Positions 26,892 through 34,966 of a stretch of DNA of 64,000 nt are shown here, in pieces. A program made the position numbers and the translations under genes. Location of the stretch: assembly GCA_937877565.1 (NCBI GenBank), contig CALFJB010000063.1:32551-96550 (forward strand), written 5' to 3'. The notes under the pieces are model-generated. The model worked only from the letters and a program-made list of their open reading frames with translations, was not told the origin of the DNA and did not search any database. Position 1 is the stretch's first letter; each line of letters opens with the position of its first letter. Origin of the DNA: an uncultured Selenomonadales bacterium. GTDB lineage: Bacteria; Bacillota; Negativicutes; Selenomonadales; Selenomonadaceae.

Positions 26892-28181
26892 TTAGAAAAT
26901 ATTTTCGTCAACAACAATAGTTTGGTCTCTATTTGGACCAACTGAAATAATTCCAATCTTCGTCCCCGTAACTTCAGCCATTCTTTCAAGATATTTTTTG
27001 GCGTTTGCAGGTAAATCTTCATATTTGCGAATTTTTGAAGTATCGCACTTCCAGCCTTCAAAAGTTTCATAAACTGGCTCAACTTTCGCAAAAACTTTCA
27101 AACTTGCCGGTATTTCATTTATAATTTTGCCGTCAAGTTTGTAGGCAACGCACATTTTAATTTCATCGAAAGTGTCGAAAATATCCATTTTTGTAACGCC
27201 CAAATAATCAATGCCGGAAATTTGCCCCGCGTATTTTACAACGCAAGCATCAAGCCAACCTGTACGACGTGGACGCCCTGTAACTGTTCCAAATTCGTGA
27301 CCTTCAGTGCGTAAACGTTCACCAATTTCGTTAAGTTGTTCAGTTGGGAAAGGACCTTCACCAACGCGCGTTGTATAAGCCTTGACGACCCCAATAACCG
27401 TATCAATTTTCTTTGGAGCAATTCCTGCGCCCACGCAAACGCCGCCCGCCACAGGATGACTTGCCGTAACGTAGGGATAAGTTCCATAATCAATATCAAG
27501 CATTGTAGCCTGTGCGCCCTCAAATAAAATCTTTTTGCCCGCGTCAAGTTCTTCATTCAACAAAGTTATAGTGTCGCAAACATACGGGCGCAACCTGTCA
27601 GCGTAGCCGTTATATTCGTTCAAAATTTCTTCGTAGTTAAGCGGCTTATGGTTGTAAACTTTTTGCAGAATAATATTTTTTTGCTCCAGCGCAATTTTTA
27701 ATTTTGCTGCAAATTCTTCCTTGTCGATAAAATCACAAACACGAATACCGATTCTGTCAGATTTATCAATGTAGCAAGGCGAAATTCCGCGCCCGGTCGT
27801 ACCAATTTTTTTATCGCCGCGTGACTTTTCAGAAAGATTATCTAAAAGTTGATGATACGGCAAAACTACATGAGCGCGGTTAGACAGGCGAATTTTTGAA
27901 ACGTCAATGCCGCGTTCTGAAAGTGAATCCATTTCCTCAAGCAAAACTTTTGGATCAACTACAACGCCGTTGCCAATTACACACAATTTATCTTTGCAAA
28001 GAATCCCCGACGGTACAAGCCGCAATTTATATTCAACGTTATCAATGCTCAAAGTATGACCGGCGTTGGAGCCGCCCGCAACTCTGGAAATAATATCTGC
28101 TTTTTGCGCGTAGTAGTCAACGAATTTGCCCTTGCCTTCGTCGCCCCACGAACTGCCAACAATTACCAGCGTTTTTCCCAT
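26892..28181 (-). CDS. purA: Adenylosuccinate synthetase
   Basis: This enzyme makes adenylosuccinate from IMP and aspartate with GTP, the first committed step to AMP. Motifs include SSWGDEGKGKFVDYYA, RVAGGSNAGHT, GTTGRGISPCYIDKS, the SHPVAGGVCVGAGI region and the C-terminal ISVGPNRDQTIV. The 429-residue length is standard. It is convergent with the efflux operon, separated by a composite hairpin element. Confidence 0.97.
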   Translation of the reverse strand: MGKTLVIVGSSWGDEGKGKFVDYYAQKADIISRVAGGSNAGHTLSIDNVEYKLRLVPSGILCKDKLCVIGNGVVVDPKVLLEEMDSLSERGIDVSKIRLSNRAHVVLPYHQLLDNLSEKSRGDKKIGTTGRGISPCYIDKSDRIGIRVCDFIDKEEFAAKLKIALEQKNIILQKVYNHKPLNYEEILNEYNGYADRLRPYVCDTITLLNEELDAGKKILFEGAQATMLDIDYGTYPYVTASHPVAGGVCVGAGIAPKKIDTVIGVVKAYTTRVGEGPFPTEQLNEIGERLRTEGHEFGTVTGRPRRTGWLDACVVKYAGQISGIDYLGVTKMDIFDTFDEIKMCVAYKLDGKIINEIPASLKVFAKVEPVYETFEGWKCDTSKIRKYEDLPANAKKYLERMAEVTGTKIGIISVGPNRDQTIVVDENIF

Positions 28182-28313
28182 TTTTATTACACCTCGTCGA
28201 TTAAACTCAAATTAAAATCTAATGTCAGAATTTTAACATAAACGCCAAACATTGACAAATTAATTTCGCTTAAATAAAATATTTTGGCTATTATGTTGAA
28301 GGGAGAAATTTTA

Positions 28314-29408
28314 ATGGAAGTAGGAATAGTTGGCTTGCCGAACGTTGGTAAGTCCACACTTTTTAACGCAATTACGAAAGCCGGAGCAGAGGCGGCGAAT
28401 TATCCTTTTTGCACGATTGAGCCGAATGTTGGAATTGTGGCAGTACCTGATGAACGTTTGAACGTTTTAACTAAAATGTACAATTCCAAAAAAACTACGC
28501 CCGCTACAGTGCGTTTTGTTGACATTGCGGGACTTGTAAAAGGCGCGTCGAAAGGCGAAGGCTTAGGCAACAAATTTCTTGAACATATTCGGCAAGTTGA
28601 CGCAATAGCGCATGTTGTCAGATGTTTTGAAGACGAAAATATTACTCACGTTGCAAATACAATCGACCCGCTTAGAGATATTGACACAATTCAAACTGAA
28701 CTTTGTTTGGCAGATTTAGAAATTGTCGATAAACGCCTTGAACGCCTTACCCGCGTTTTAAAATCCGGCAACAAAGAGGCGAAGGCTGAAAACGAAATTT
28801 TAAACAAAGTTAAAGCCGCGCTTGACGAGGCGAAACCTGCGCGAAGTGTCGATTTAACCGAAGATGAGCTTTTTGCAATTCGTGAAACAAATTTATTGAC
28901 GTTGAAGCCAAATTTATATGTTGCAAACGTTTCTGAAGATGAAGCCGCTGATTATTCAAATAATCCGCACGTTAAAAAAGTTATCGAACTTGCGAAAAAC
29001 GAAGGCGCACAAGTTGTAGTTATCTGCGCCAAAGTTGAATCTGAAATTGCGGAGCTTGACGACGACGAGGCAAAAGAATTTTTGGCAGATATTGGCTTAG
29101 AAAGTTCCGGCTTAGACAGGTTGATACACGCCGCCTTTGACTTGTTGGGCTTGATGACGTTTTTAACTTCCGGTCCCGATGAATGCCGCGCGTGGACGAT
29201 TAAAAAAGGTACGCCCGCAGTTAAAGCCGCCGGTAAAATTCACAGCGATATTGAACGCGGTTTTATTCGCGCAGAAATTGTAAACTACGACGACTTAGTT
29301 AAACTCGGTTCAATCGCCGCCGCCCGTGAAAAAGGACTCGTTCGCCTTGAAGGCAAAGATTATATTATGCAAGATGGCGACGTTACCTATTTTAGATTTA
29401 ACGTTTGA
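28314..29408 (+). CDS. ychF: Ribosome-binding ATPase YchF
   Basis: This Obg-like P-loop protein hydrolyses ATP and binds the ribosome. It contains GIVGLPNVGKSTLFNAIT (G1), the FCTIEPNVGIV switch region, VDIAGLVKGAS (G3), NVSEDEA in place of the canonical NKxD, and a C-terminal TGS domain (TFLTSGPDECRAWTI). ATG 28314 follows AAGGGAG and gives the normal start MEVGIVGLPNVGKST. An intrinsic terminator follows. Confidence 0.96.
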   Translation: MEVGIVGLPNVGKSTLFNAITKAGAEAANYPFCTIEPNVGIVAVPDERLNVLTKMYNSKKTTPATVRFVDIAGLVKGASKGEGLGNKFLEHIRQVDAIAHVVRCFEDENITHVANTIDPLRDIDTIQTELCLADLEIVDKRLERLTRVLKSGNKEAKAENEILNKVKAALDEAKPARSVDLTEDELFAIRETNLLTLKPNLYVANVSEDEAADYSNNPHVKKVIELAKNEGAQVVVICAKVESEIAELDDDEAKEFLADIGLESSGLDRLIHAAFDLLGLMTFLTSGPDECRAWTIKKGTPAVKAAGKIHSDIERGFIRAEIVNYDDLVKLGSIAAAREKGLVRLEGKDYIMQDGDVTYFRFNV

Positions 29409-29415
29409 GAAAATT

Positions 29416-29457
29416 AAAAAACCTGCCGAAATTTTTTCTTCGACAGGTTTATTTTTT
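29416..29457 (+). terminator. Intrinsic terminator of ychF
   Basis: The stem AACCTGCCGA/TCGACAGGTT is followed by TATTTTTTT. It may also serve the convergent gene. Confidence 0.8.
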
Positions 29458-29468
29458 TGTCCAAAAAT

Positions 29469-30056
29469 TTAAGCAGTCATATTGTCAAATTCTTCTTGAG
29501 GTACAAGCGTTACAAGCCCCATAATTGCCAAAATTTGTTCCAGTGCAACGCGCGGCGACGCTGTATTTTTTATGACAAAATTAACGTCTTTCCATTGATC
29601 AAATTCCTTGCTTGTATCGGCGTATTCGACAAAATATTTTATTTCATCATTTGAACAACCGGCGCGTAACATTCGCTCAATAAAAATTTCCTCATTAATC
29701 ATCAAAAAAATTGTTACAAGGTCTTGATTTATAAATTTTGAAAGTTGCTTGATTCCGTCAGAATTCATCATTAACATAACGCTAATTTTGTGTTGTTGGT
29801 ACGAGTCCAAAACGTCAGATTTTCTCAAGCCAAACGAGCTGCCTTGATATTGAGTGTTTACTATAAATTTTTCTTGCGCGTAGGCGTCCGGCTTAACCGT
29901 TTGAAAAAGTTTGCGCTTGTAGGCGTATCTGTCATCGAAATATTTTGTAGTTACAGTTGGAATGTAATGAACGCCCATTGATACAAGCTGTGAGATCATT
30001 GACGCTTTGCCGGAGGCGTGTGAGCCAAGCAGTGCATAAACTTTATTTTGTGCCAT
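29469..30056 (-). CDS. Guanylate-kinase-like P-loop NTPase
   Basis: The Walker A loop is LLGSHASGKASMI near the N-terminus. The 195-residue protein then shows VTTKYFDDRYAY, similar to the GMP-binding loop of guanylate kinases, and a helical C-terminal part. Overall similarity to housekeeping Gmk is limited, so the substrate is uncertain. It lies downstream of the rubrerythrin fusion on the same strand, with a repeat element in the gap. Confidence 0.6.
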   Translation of the reverse strand: MAQNKVYALLGSHASGKASMISQLVSMGVHYIPTVTTKYFDDRYAYKRKLFQTVKPDAYAQEKFIVNTQYQGSSFGLRKSDVLDSYQQHKISVMLMMNSDGIKQLSKFINQDLVTIFLMINEEIFIERMLRAGCSNDEIKYFVEYADTSKEFDQWKDVNFVIKNTASPRVALEQILAIMGLVTLVPQEEFDNMTA

Positions 30057-30085
30057 TAAAAAGCTCCTTTCAGTCAGTTTTTAGG

Positions 30086-30163
30086 AAACAGTTGACAGGA
30101 TACAGGAAACAGTGGTTTAAGATTTTTAATCTGTCTCCTGTTTCCTGCTTTCCTGTTCCCTCA
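30086..30163. repeat. GGATACAG-type imperfect inverted repeat, copy 2
   Basis: GACAGGATACAGGAAACAG on one arm faces CTGTCTCCTGTTTCCTG on the other, as at 7775-7857. The left flank CTTTCAGTCAGTTTTT also precedes the repeat between leuD and leuC. Confidence 0.7.
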
Positions 30164-30166
30164 TTC

Positions 30167-31342
30167 TTAATAATTTTCAGCGGTAATTTCAAAATAAGCT
30201 TGCGGGTGTTTGCAAACGGGACAAATATCCGGCGCGGCAGTTCCAACTACGATATGTCCGCAATTTCTGCACTCCCAAATTTGTACACCGGCTTTTTTGA
30301 AAACTTCCTGCGTTTCAACATTCTTTAAAAGTTTGCGGTAACGTTCTTCATGATGTTTTTCAATCGCCGCAACGCCTCTGAATTGTTCTGCCAATTCGGT
30401 AAAGCCTTCTTCGTCAGCCTCCCGCGCCATTCTTGCATACATATCTGTCCACTCGAAATTTTCGCCGTCCGCCGCGTGCAAAAGATTTGTCGGTGTGTCT
30501 CCCAATTCGCCAAGTGCCTTAAACCAAAGTTTGGCATGTTCCTTTTCGTTTTCGGCAGTTTTCAAAAACAGCGCGGCAATTTGTTCATAGCCGTTTTTCT
30601 TTGCAACAGAGGCATAATAAGTATATTTGTTACGCGCTTGAGATTCGCCAGAAAAAGCCTCCCAAAGATTTTTTTCAGTTTTTGTACCTTTAAGCGATTT
30701 ACTTTCAGATTTTTTAACTTCAGGAACAATTTTTTTGAAATCGCTTGCAGGATGTTTACAAATTGGACAAATAAAATCTTTTGGCAATTCTTCGCCAACA
30801 TATTCATAGCCGCAAATTTCGCAACGCCAAATAGTTTTGCCGTCTTCAGTCTTGCCGACGGGCGCGGGCGCAGGTTTAATATTTTTCTGATAAAAATTGT
30901 AGGTTGCAGATTGAATATCATTAAATTTTTTCATATCGACAACATCAGCAATAAAAATTGTGTGCGTTCCAACGTCAACCGAATTTATAACATTGCCGCT
31001 GATAAAAGAATTTGTACCTTCAGTAATTGCAAGCGTACCATTTTCAGTCCGTTGTACTTTGTCGAAATTTGCAAACTTGTCAACATTTTTGCCGCTTTGA
31101 AAACCAAAGTGCTTGAAAAGTTCAAAATTAGCCGCCTCACTGATAATTGAAACTGTGAATTTTTTCGACGCCAAAATTAAATCGTGCGTGTAATTTAACT
31201 TATTGACGGCGATAGAAATTCTTTCAGGATTAGCCGTAACTTGAGTAACCGTGTTGATAATGCAAGCATTGTCCTTCGTTTCTGACTTTGAACTTAAAAC
31301 AAATAAACCGTACTGAACATTGAATAAAACTTTGCTATCCAC
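30167..31342 (-). CDS. Flavin reductase-rubredoxin-rubrerythrin fusion
   Basis: Four modules lie in one chain. About residues 1-150 are a flavin reductase-like FMN domain (FVLSSKSETKDNACIINTV). Residues 170-205 are a rubredoxin (WRCEICGYEYVGEE and FICPICKHPASDF). Residues 220-350 are a rubrerythrin diiron domain (EAFSGESQARNKY, AENEKEHAKLWFKAL, EADEEGF, AAIEKHHEERY). The end is a second rubredoxin-like knuckle (WECRNCGHIVVG and CPVCKHPQAYF). Such a chain could pass electrons from NAD(P)H through flavin and iron to reduce peroxide, protecting an anaerobe. The GTG start follows GGAGG. Confidence 0.92.
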   Translation of the reverse strand: MDSKVLFNVQYGLFVLSSKSETKDNACIINTVTQVTANPERISIAVNKLNYTHDLILASKKFTVSIISEAANFELFKHFGFQSGKNVDKFANFDKVQRTENGTLAITEGTNSFISGNVINSVDVGTHTIFIADVVDMKKFNDIQSATYNFYQKNIKPAPAPVGKTEDGKTIWRCEICGYEYVGEELPKDFICPICKHPASDFKKIVPEVKKSESKSLKGTKTEKNLWEAFSGESQARNKYTYYASVAKKNGYEQIAALFLKTAENEKEHAKLWFKALGELGDTPTNLLHAADGENFEWTDMYARMAREADEEGFTELAEQFRGVAAIEKHHEERYRKLLKNVETQEVFKKAGVQIWECRNCGHIVVGTAAPDICPVCKHPQAYFEITAENY

Positions 31343-31479
31343 TTTAAGCCCTCCAAAAATTTTTTTCTTTATGCAAAGATAGTTTCATATTTTCTTAAAA
31401 ATGTCAAGACTATCATTAAAATTTTTTATTTGGTAAAATATGCAAGTCTACAAGTTTTTTTCAGAAAGGAGAGAGCGGA

Positions 31480-31986
31480 ATGAAATTAAAAACCGTAATA
31501 AAGCGTTCGGGTATTGCCGTAGACTACGACCGCACGAAAATTTTCAATGCCATTGCCGGTGCGAATAACGATGCAACGACAGCCGAGAACAAATTACAGC
31601 CAACTGACATTGAAAACGTTACAAAGTCTGTTGAAACGGCAATTTGGGAGCGTGAAAGTATTGGTGTGGAAGAAATTCAAGACGAGGTAGAAAAAGCACT
31701 AATGGCGGGCGGATTTTTTGACGTGGCGAAACAATTTATAGTTTATCGTCAAAAACATTCACAGCGTAGAGACGCGCAGAAAAAATTGATGGAAACTTAC
31801 CGTGAAATTTTCTTTGCAGATTCTGTAAGCGTCGATTTAAAACGCGACAACGCCAATATTAATACCGACGCTTCAATGGGAATTATGCTGAAACTTGGCG
31901 CGGAAGGTGCGAAACATTTTGTAGATAATTACGTTTTGCCGGAAGAATTTGCGACAGCAGACAAAGAAAACTGGATTCATATCCAT
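31480..31986 (+). CDS. nrdD: Anaerobic ribonucleoside-triphosphate reductase NrdD, exon 1
   Basis: NrdD is the oxygen-sensitive class III reductase that makes dNTP precursors with a glycyl radical. Exon 1 encodes the N-terminal ATP-cone (VIKRSGIAVDYDRTKIFNAI through QFIVYRQKHSQ) and the start of the catalytic barrel, ending ...NWIHIH. ATG follows GAAAGGAGAG. The frame runs on for only a few codons into the intron before a stop. The exon ends in T at 31986, as group I introns require. Joined to exon 2 it reads WIHIHDKDFSLITLNC, the conserved motif. The four exons sum to 1087 codons, or 728 after intein removal. Confidence 0.93.
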
Positions 31987-32264
31987 GAAAAAGTTGTGGC
32001 GTAGTGCGGAGACGCACTATGGAAAATTGGGTGAACTCAAAAATTTGAGGTGTCTTGTCGACGCTTTTGCGGAATTGCAGGAAATGGCAATTAGCGGCAG
32101 GGCTAACAGGGAATGCCTTTGGGAGAATCCTGTGCTAAGACTTTTTAAAAAGTAAAGTTAATCGACTATCGAACGCTGAAAAGCAAGTAGAGTAGGTTTT
32201 TGGTGAAATTCCAAATTCCGAAGTGCCCAAAATCTCTTTGAGATTATGATATAGTCAGAATGCG
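31987..32264 (+). ncRNA. Group I intron 1 of nrdD, no ORF (278 nt)
   Basis: The 5' exon ends with T and the intron ends with G, as in group I introns. P1 can form between exon CCAT and intron GTGG with the U-G pair at the splice site. P2 is AGTGCG/CGCACT. The P7 strands GACTAT (32164-32169) and ATAGTC (32251-32256) match the R and S motifs of phage-type group IA introns. Removal joins HIH to DKDFSL in frame. There is no endonuclease gene, so it may be a decayed copy or be mobilised in trans. Confidence 0.88.
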
Positions 32265-32758
32265 GACAAAGATTTCAGTTTAATAACTTTGAATTGCTGT
32301 CAAATTGATTTATTGAAACTTTTTCACGGCGGCTTTTCTACCGGTCATGGTTTTCTGCGCGAACCAAATTCAATTCGTTCCTATGCTTCTTTGGCGTGTA
32401 TTGCCATTCAGTCCAATCAGAATGATATGTTCGGCGGGCAAAGCATAAATGCGTTTGATTATGCTATGGCTGAAGGTGTTAGAAAATCTTTCAAAAAAAT
32501 CATACAGGCGGAAGTTAATCGAGCTTGCGAATTTTGCGACGTTAAACCTGCCGCCGAAATTGATTTTAATATTTGTACTTATACAGAAGGTGATAATCCT
32601 GCCGCAGTTGAAAATTTAACCTCAGTGGTAGGCTCAAAAAAATTGGCAGAAAAAATTTACAGTCAAGCTTGCAAGGACGTTGAAGAAGAAACTCATCAAG
32701 CTATGGAAGCACTTATTCATAATTTTAACACACTCCATTCCCGGGCAGGAGCGCAGGT
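32265..32758 (+). CDS. nrdD: NrdD, exon 2
   Basis: This exon encodes DKDFSLITLNCCQIDLLKLF, the GFSTGHGFLREPNSIRSY segment, FGGQSINAFDYAMAEGV and the helical region up to NTLHSRAGAQ. These are conserved NrdD barrel motifs, and HSRAGAQVPFSS lies around the active site. The exon ends inside a valine codon: GT here and A from exon 3. That phase, and the T at 32758, set the splice site. Confidence 0.92.
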
Positions 32759-33837
32759 AGGGTGCCTGTACGTATAGAAATATACGTTTAAGAATAAGGC
32801 AAAATCGGTAAAGGCTAAGGATATGAAAATTATGAGCAAAAATTATGACGTGCAGACTTTGATTAATCGTTATCAAGAAAAACCTATAAGTATTGGAAAA
32901 GTTGCAGATGAATTTAAACTTTGCAAAGTTACCGTTTCAAGAATCTTAAAATCAGCAAATATAAAGCTGTGGACGCGCCAAGATTTAAATGTTGGTAATT
33001 TAAAAGTTGACTACTTCAAAAATATAGATACTGAAATTAAGGCGTATCTTTTAGGATTATTTACGGCTGACGGTTGCATATATACTTCAAATTCAAGCAA
33101 ATTGTTTACTATCCAAATGAAACTTGAAGACGCCTATATGATTGAATTTATAAAAGATGAACTTCAAGCTCCAAGAAAAATTTTCGCAGATAAACGCGAT
33201 GATAGCCGCGCAATAACCGTTGTCAATGATATTTTTGTAAAATATCTGATTGAAAATGGAGTAGCTGAAGGAAAATCTGAAAGATTTCTTCCAAAACTTA
33301 GCGACGAATTGATTCCTCATTATATTCGTGGTTTATTTGACGGCGATGGCAGTATAACGATTAGAAAAGCTCATTCATATGGTAAAGCAATGCGATGTTG
33401 TGTTGTTTTATTGGCTCATTCAAAGTTAATTGCTCAATTACAAAATTATCTTGAATTTAAATTAGGCGTTTCACATTTAAATTTGTGCAACGACGGCGGC
33501 GATGCTTACAGTGTACGTTATTCAAGCCGAAAAGATTTTATTGCTGTAACAAATTTTATGTATTCAAACGCCAACATATATTTAAAAAGAAAATTTTTTA
33601 ATTACAAGCAAGCAATTTCATATTTATGCTAATGTCGAGGTAATCGCCGCTTTAATAAACGGCGACACCGTAGAGCGTAGGAGTGAACCTGTTTTTTAAC
33701 AGAATATAATCTCCCAAGAGTGCCTTACACCTTTTGAAGGTGAAAACGTACGCCAAACCGAATCTGAAATGACAGATTGATGAAAATGAACGAAAGTTCC
33801 GGAGGACAGGATAAAAAGCCTGTCGATAATCACAATG
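32759..33837 (+). ncRNA. Intron 2 of nrdD, probable group I, with LAGLIDADG ORF (1079 nt)
   Basis: The exon ends with T and the intron ends with G. P1 pairs exon CAGGT with intron GCCTG, with a U-G pair at the site, and P2 is a perfect ACGTATA/TATACGT hairpin. The canonical GACTA/TAGTC P7 of introns 1 and 3 is not seen; GGAG near 33683 and CTCC near 33713 around a small hairpin are a weak P7 candidate. The class is therefore less certain and may be a different group I subgroup. Removal restores AQVPFSSINYGMDTSPEG in frame. Confidence 0.72.
32823..33632 (+). CDS. LAGLIDADG homing endonuclease in nrdD intron 2
   Basis: The 269-residue protein has two dodecapeptide motifs, AYLLGLFTADGCI (about residue 75) and HYIRGLFDGDGSI (about residue 165), as in monomeric LAGLIDADG enzymes. 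Both acidic catalytic residues are present. The N-terminus (ISIGKVADEFKLCKVTVSRI) looks like a helix-turn-helix that may aid DNA binding. It should cut intronless nrdD alleles and promote intron homing. The frame is intact. It lies early in the intron, before the long structured 3' part. Confidence 0.9.
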   Translation: MKIMSKNYDVQTLINRYQEKPISIGKVADEFKLCKVTVSRILKSANIKLWTRQDLNVGNLKVDYFKNIDTEIKAYLLGLFTADGCIYTSNSSKLFTIQMKLEDAYMIEFIKDELQAPRKIFADKRDDSRAITVVNDIFVKYLIENGVAEGKSERFLPKLSDELIPHYIRGLFDGDGSITIRKAHSYGKAMRCCVVLLAHSKLIAQLQNYLEFKLGVSHLNLCNDGGDAYSVRYSSRKDFIAVTNFMYSNANIYLKRKFFNYKQAISYLC

Positions 33838-34060
33838 ACCCTTCAGCTCGATAAATTATGGAATGGATACAAGCCCTGAAGGTCGGCTTGCAATTCGTGA
33901 AGTTTTAAACGCCATTGAGGCAGGACTCGGCAACGGCGAAACGCCAATTTTTCCAATTTCTGTTTTTCAACTTAAAGCGGGCGTTAATTATAACGTTGAC
34001 GATAAAAATTATGATTTATTCCGGCAGGCGTGCAAAGTCAGTGCCAAAAGACTCTTCCCT
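33838..34060 (+). CDS. nrdD: NrdD, exon 3
   Basis: A 223-base exon encodes PFSSINYGMDTSPEGRLAIR, the segment LNAIEAGLGNGETPIFPISV and the region to SAKRLFP. It begins with the A that completes the valine codon split by intron 2 and ends with the T of CCT (Pro) at 34060. Exon 4 continues with NFVNLDAPYNLQYYKPGDYN, which is the normal NrdD order. Confidence 0.92.
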
Positions 34061-34966
34061 AAAAATAATTGGGGCCTTACAGCGTAAACTGTGAAGGAAA
34101 ATCTCGCTAACTTGAAAATTCAAGGTGTCCGCTTGAGCGGGCTAACGGTAGAAGCGAAATAAGGTATTTATACGCGAAACAGCTTCGTAAGAGAACCTAA
34201 GATCCAGAAATGGACAGCCGGTGATACCGTGCTAAGTTTCGTTCCATTATCATAAAAAGGAGGTGTGAAAATGTGGAAAGAAATTCCGTGGACTGAAGGA
34301 ATATATTCGGCAAGTGACGACGGACAAATTAAATCAAATGACAGATTGGGCGCAGATGGTCGCCGCTTAAAAGGTAAAATTCTTAAACCGTGGATTGAAA
34401 ATCACGGCTATTTAACTGTTTGTCTTAGAGTTGGAAATAAAAATTATCGTAAGTTAGTCCACAGACTTATCGCCGAAACTTTTATTGGCGGCGGCGATCC
34501 AAATACAGAAATTGACCACAAAGACGGCAATAAATTTAATAATTCGGCAGATAATCTGGAATGGGTAACACGTAAAGAAAATTTGGAAAGAGCTAAAAAT
34601 CTTGGTCTTATTAATGTTTCTGAAAAACAAAAACTTATAAGAAGTAAAATTTCTTCAATAAGCCGAGAATTACAGAAAAAATCAATATTGCAATACACAT
34701 TAGATGGAACTTTGATAAAAACTTATGACGCCGTTTCAGATGCTTTCCGTGAAAATGGATTCGACGCTTCAGCCATTGGCAAGGCGGCTTCAGGTAAACA
34801 AAAAACAAGCTACGGATTTATTTGGAAATGGAACGAAAAAAGTGTAACGACTATTCCGCAAGGAAGTAGCTGGACAGGTGAAACTCCTGCAGCGAAAGAC
34901 GAGAGCTTTTAAAGTATAAGATAGTCTATTCCCCTGATAAATATCGGGAAACCGAGGGTATTAGAG
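34061..34966 (+). ncRNA. Group I intron 3 of nrdD with HNH ORF (906 nt)
   Basis: Exon CCCT pairs with intron GGGG around a short loop (P1, with the U-G pair), and the intron ends with G. The Q-like motif CCGTGCTAAG lies near 34230. The P7 strands GACTAT (34849-34854) and ATAGTC (34921-34926) fit the R and S motifs, and the block AACGACTATTCC, GGAAGTAG resembles the phage T4 td intron core. The first P7 strand lies within the endonuclease reading frame, so the same bases serve protein and ribozyme. Confidence 0.9.
34265..34912 (+). CDS. NUMOD4-HNH-NUMOD1 homing endonuclease in nrdD intron 3
   Basis: The modules are clear. NUMOD4-like MWKEIPWTEGIYSASDDGQI lies at the N-terminus. The HNH core (VHRLIAETFIGGGD, TEIDHKDGNKFNNSADNLEW) lies at about residues 60-100, and a NUMOD1-like DNA-binding repeat (SILQYTLDGTLIKTYDAVSD) near residue 140. 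This is the type found in introns of phages such as SPO1. It should nick or cut intronless nrdD. The last roughly 20 codons overlap the intron's catalytic core. AGGAGG precedes the ATG. Confidence 0.92.
   Translation: MKMWKEIPWTEGIYSASDDGQIKSNDRLGADGRRLKGKILKPWIENHGYLTVCLRVGNKNYRKLVHRLIAETFIGGGDPNTEIDHKDGNKFNNSADNLEWVTRKENLERAKNLGLINVSEKQKLIRSKISSISRELQKKSILQYTLDGTLIKTYDAVSDAFRENGFDASAIGKAASGKQKTSYGFIWKWNEKSVTTIPQGSSWTGETPAAKDESF

Noticed and set aside
32759..33837. Intron 2 as a group II intron because of GGTGCC near its start
   Set aside because: There is no domain V-like hairpin at the 3' end, no reverse transcriptase, and P1 pairing with a terminal G fits group I better.
31987..34966. 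Reading the interrupted nrdD as several separate broken genes or as a pseudogene with stop codons
   Set aside because: All three gaps have group I-type ends and restore frame and conserved sequence exactly when removed, and two of them carry intact endonuclease genes.
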